Part shown: piece after piece, positions 28,573 to 30,197 of the stretch
Layout of the letters: each line of letters opens with the position of its first letter
Position numbering within the stretch: position 1 is the stretch's first letter
Assembly: GCA_002427745.1 (NCBI GenBank)
Contig: DIYF01000185.1
Span: 1-30,197 of the forward strand
DNA length: 30,197 bases
DNA from: Roseivirga sp. UBA6061
GTDB lineage: Bacteria > Bacteroidota > Bacteroidia > Cytophagales > Cyclobacteriaceae
Direction of reading: 5' to 3'
Made by a program: the position numbers and the translations under genes
The notes under the pieces: generated by a model
Database searches by the model: none
What the model was told of the DNA's origin: nothing
What the model saw: the letters and a program-made list of their open reading frames with translations, nothing else

Positions 28573-30197
28573 ATGAGAAGATTATCCTACCTTTTTTTGC
28601 TACTGTCAACATTTGGTCTATGTAGACTAAATGCGGCTGAGGTGGTTGTTCCCGGTGTGTCTGGCATTACCTTTGACGATGCCGTACCTTCAGCAACCAT
28701 CACCCAGGACTTCACGGTAGAAGGCCTTACCATTTCACCCCAGGGCCTCACGCTCACCTACGCTTCCGATGTGTTTAAGCTCTTTGGTGCTGCGATTGTC
28801 AAGCTGGGAACCGATGAAATTACAGTTTCATTTGGTACAGAAAGTAATCCCGGCCTGCAGGTAACCAGCGGGAATCTGGATTTGGTGTCTATGGGCATTA
28901 CAGCGGATTTTGAGCTTAAATCTCTGACTTTTTCTCCTGCAGGTTTGTCCTTCGAATGGGACAATGTAAATGATATTTTTGAAATCTTCGGAGATGCCAG
29001 CGTGAGCTTTGACTCTGAAACTATGTCGGTAGGCCTGGGTACAACAGATGCACCGGGCATTGAAATCACCAGTGGTGATGTGACCAAAATTGACCTGAGT
29101 GTTTCAGCTGACTTCAATATCAAGAGTCTGGCTTTCTCACCAGATGCGCTGACCTTCCAGTGGGATAGCACCACAGATAAATTCGAGATGTTTGGCGGAG
29201 CGGATGTAAGCTTCGATTCAGAGACGATGACGATAGGTCTGGGTGATGCGGATACCCCCGGTATTGAGATCAACGCGGGTACCGTGGAGAAAGTAAACCT
29301 TTCTGTAAGTGCTGACTTCAATATCAAGAGTCTGGCTTTCTCTCCCGATGCATTGAGCTTCCAGTGGGACAGCACCACAGATAAATTCGAGATGTTTGGC
29401 GGAGCAGATGTAAGCTTCGATTCAGAGACGATGACCATCGGTCTGGGCGATGCCGATACCCCCGGTATAGAGATCAATGGAGGTACCGTGGAGAAAGTAA
29501 ATCTTTCGGTCAGTGCCGATTTCAATATCAAAAGCTTAGCCTTCTCGCCCGATGCTTTGACCTTCCAGTGGGATAGCACCACAGACAAATTCGAGATGTT
29601 TGGTGGAGCAGATGTAAGCTTCGATTCAGAGACGATGACCATCGGTCTGGGCGATGCCGATACTCCCGGTATAGAGATCAACGGAGGTACAGTAGAGAAA
29701 GTAAACCTTTCGGTCAGTGCCGATTTCAATATCAAGAGTCTGGCCTTCTCACCAGATGCGCTCACTTTCCAGTGGGACAGCACTACAGATAAATTCGAGA
29801 TGTTTGGCGGAGCAGATGTAAGCTTCGATTCAGAAACCATGACCATCGGTCTGGGCGATGCGGATACTCCCGGTATAGAAATTAATGCAGGTACGGTAGA
29901 GAAAGTAAACCTCTCGGTAAGTGCCGATTTCAATATCAAGAGCCTGGCTTTCTCACCCGATGCTTTGACCTTCCAGTGGGATAGCACCACAGATAAATTT
30001 GAGATGTTTGGCGGAGCGGATGTAAGCTTCGATTCAGAGACGATGACCATCGGTCTGGGTGATGCGGATACTCCCGGTATAGAGATCAACGCAGGTACAG
30101 TAGAGAAAGTAAACCTTTCGGTAAGTGCCGATTTCAATATCAAAAGCTTAGCCTTCTCGCCCGATGCGCTCACTTTCCAGTGGGATAGCACCACAGA
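28573..30197 (+). CDS. Exported protein of 68-residue tandem repeats (partial, runs off the right edge)
   Basis: From the ATG at 28573 the frame stays open for 541 codons to the window end. Residues 1-22 (MRRLSYLFLLLSTFGLC, then RLNAA) look like a signal peptide. From about residue 45 the protein consists of repeats: one of 66 residues (28705), then units of exactly 68 residues starting at 28903, 29107, 29311, 29515, 29719, 29923 and 30127 (cut). A typical unit has ADFNIKSLAFSPDAL, TFQWDSTTDKFEMFGGADV, SFDSETMTIGLGDADTPGI and EINAGTVEKVNLSVS. It is rich in alternating hydrophobic residues and acidic residues and lacks cysteine, suggesting a beta-solenoid or stacked beta repeat. I do not recognise the family. 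The C-terminus, and so any T9SS domain, is outside the window. The gene follows response regulator 2 and carries the shared promoter element. Confidence 0.9.
   Translation, partial: MRRLSYLFLLLSTFGLCRLNAAEVVVPGVSGITFDDAVPSATITQDFTVEGLTISPQGLTLTYASDVFKLFGAAIVKLGTDEITVSFGTESNPGLQVTSGNLDLVSMGITADFELKSLTFSPAGLSFEWDNVNDIFEIFGDASVSFDSETMSVGLGTTDAPGIEITSGDVTKIDLSVSADFNIKSLAFSPDALTFQWDSTTDKFEMFGGADVSFDSETMTIGLGDADTPGIEINAGTVEKVNLSVSADFNIKSLAFSPDALSFQWDSTTDKFEMFGGADVSFDSETMTIGLGDADTPGIEINGGTVEKVNLSVSADFNIKSLAFSPDALTFQWDSTTDKFEMFGGADVSFDSETMTIGLGDADTPGIEINGGTVEKVNLSVSADFNIKSLAFSPDALTFQWDSTTDKFEMFGGADVSFDSETMTIGLGDADTPGIEINAGTVEKVNLSVSADFNIKSLAFSPDALTFQWDSTTDKFEMFGGADVSFDSETMTIGLGDADTPGIEINAGTVEKVNLSVSADFNIKSLAFSPDALTFQWDSTT
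28705..30197 (+). repeat. 204-bp tandem repeats (at least eight copies, continuing past the window)
   Basis: Copies begin at 28705 (198 bp), 28903, 29107, 29311, 29515, 29719, 29923 and 30127. The first two are diverged; those from 29107 on are nearly identical in DNA, differing mostly at synonymous sites. The register is exact over six successive copies, which implies recent expansion or gene conversion. Confidence 0.95.

Noticed and set aside
28758..30194. A 478-codon open frame on the minus strand opposite the 204-bp repeats
   Set aside because: It is the antisense shadow of the repeat gene: because one repeat lacks stops in that frame, all copies do. It has no signal peptide or domain and shows the same 68-residue period.

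Overview
The window looks like a chromosome segment of a free-living Bacteroidota bacterium, probably of the Cytophagales/Flammeovirgaceae kind. Four things point there: a type IX secretion (T9SS) C-terminal sorting domain on a 3957-residue exported protein; TAnnTTTG (-7) promoter elements in front of several genes; Bacteroidota-typical families (DUF2911 lipoprotein, DUF4287/DUF5655 protein, periplasmic-TPR histidine kinases, and the W..F..VHP + LuxR-like output module); and mostly absent Shine-Dalgarno sequences. I see no tRNA, rRNA, insertion sequence, integrase or CRISPR array.

Layout. (1) 1-2843, minus strand: four housekeeping-like genes, namely a DUF4442 hotdog protein, a DUF2911 lipoprotein, a DUF4287/DUF5655 protein, and the start of an ADP-ribosylglycohydrolase that carries a signal peptide and runs off the left edge. 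(2) 2893-6100, plus strand: a compact operon of a DAO-family FAD oxidoreductase, an NhaC-type Na+/H+ antiporter and a DEDDy 3'-5' exonuclease, closed by a terminator-like hairpin. (3) 6101-6614: a structured leader or small RNA with its own promoter and a strong intrinsic terminator. (4) 6615-14791: a signalling cassette of two tandem TPR histidine kinases and a response regulator, with a third TPR kinase convergent to them. (5) 15051-26924: one giant secreted protein made of about 26 Ig-like units, a six-bladed NHL propeller, five exact 101-residue repeats and a T9SS sorting domain. (6) 26925-28370: a structured leader and a second response regulator, paralogous to the first. (7) 28573 to the right edge: an exported protein made of exact 68-residue (204-bp) tandem repeats, continuing beyond the window.

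The main observation is a shared regulatory element. In front of the kinase operon leader, the giant protein, the second response regulator and the 68-residue-repeat protein there is an 11-bp-spaced direct repeat, (C/T/G)GTCC.. then TGTC(C/T)A. In each case it is followed 32 or 33 bp later by a TAnnTTTG element with no obvious -33 TTTG. The geometry is that of activator-dependent promoters. I infer that the TPR kinases and the two response regulators, which share a LuxR-like output domain, form one circuit controlling its own components and two very large repetitive surface or secreted proteins. This is inferred from sequence only and has not been tested.
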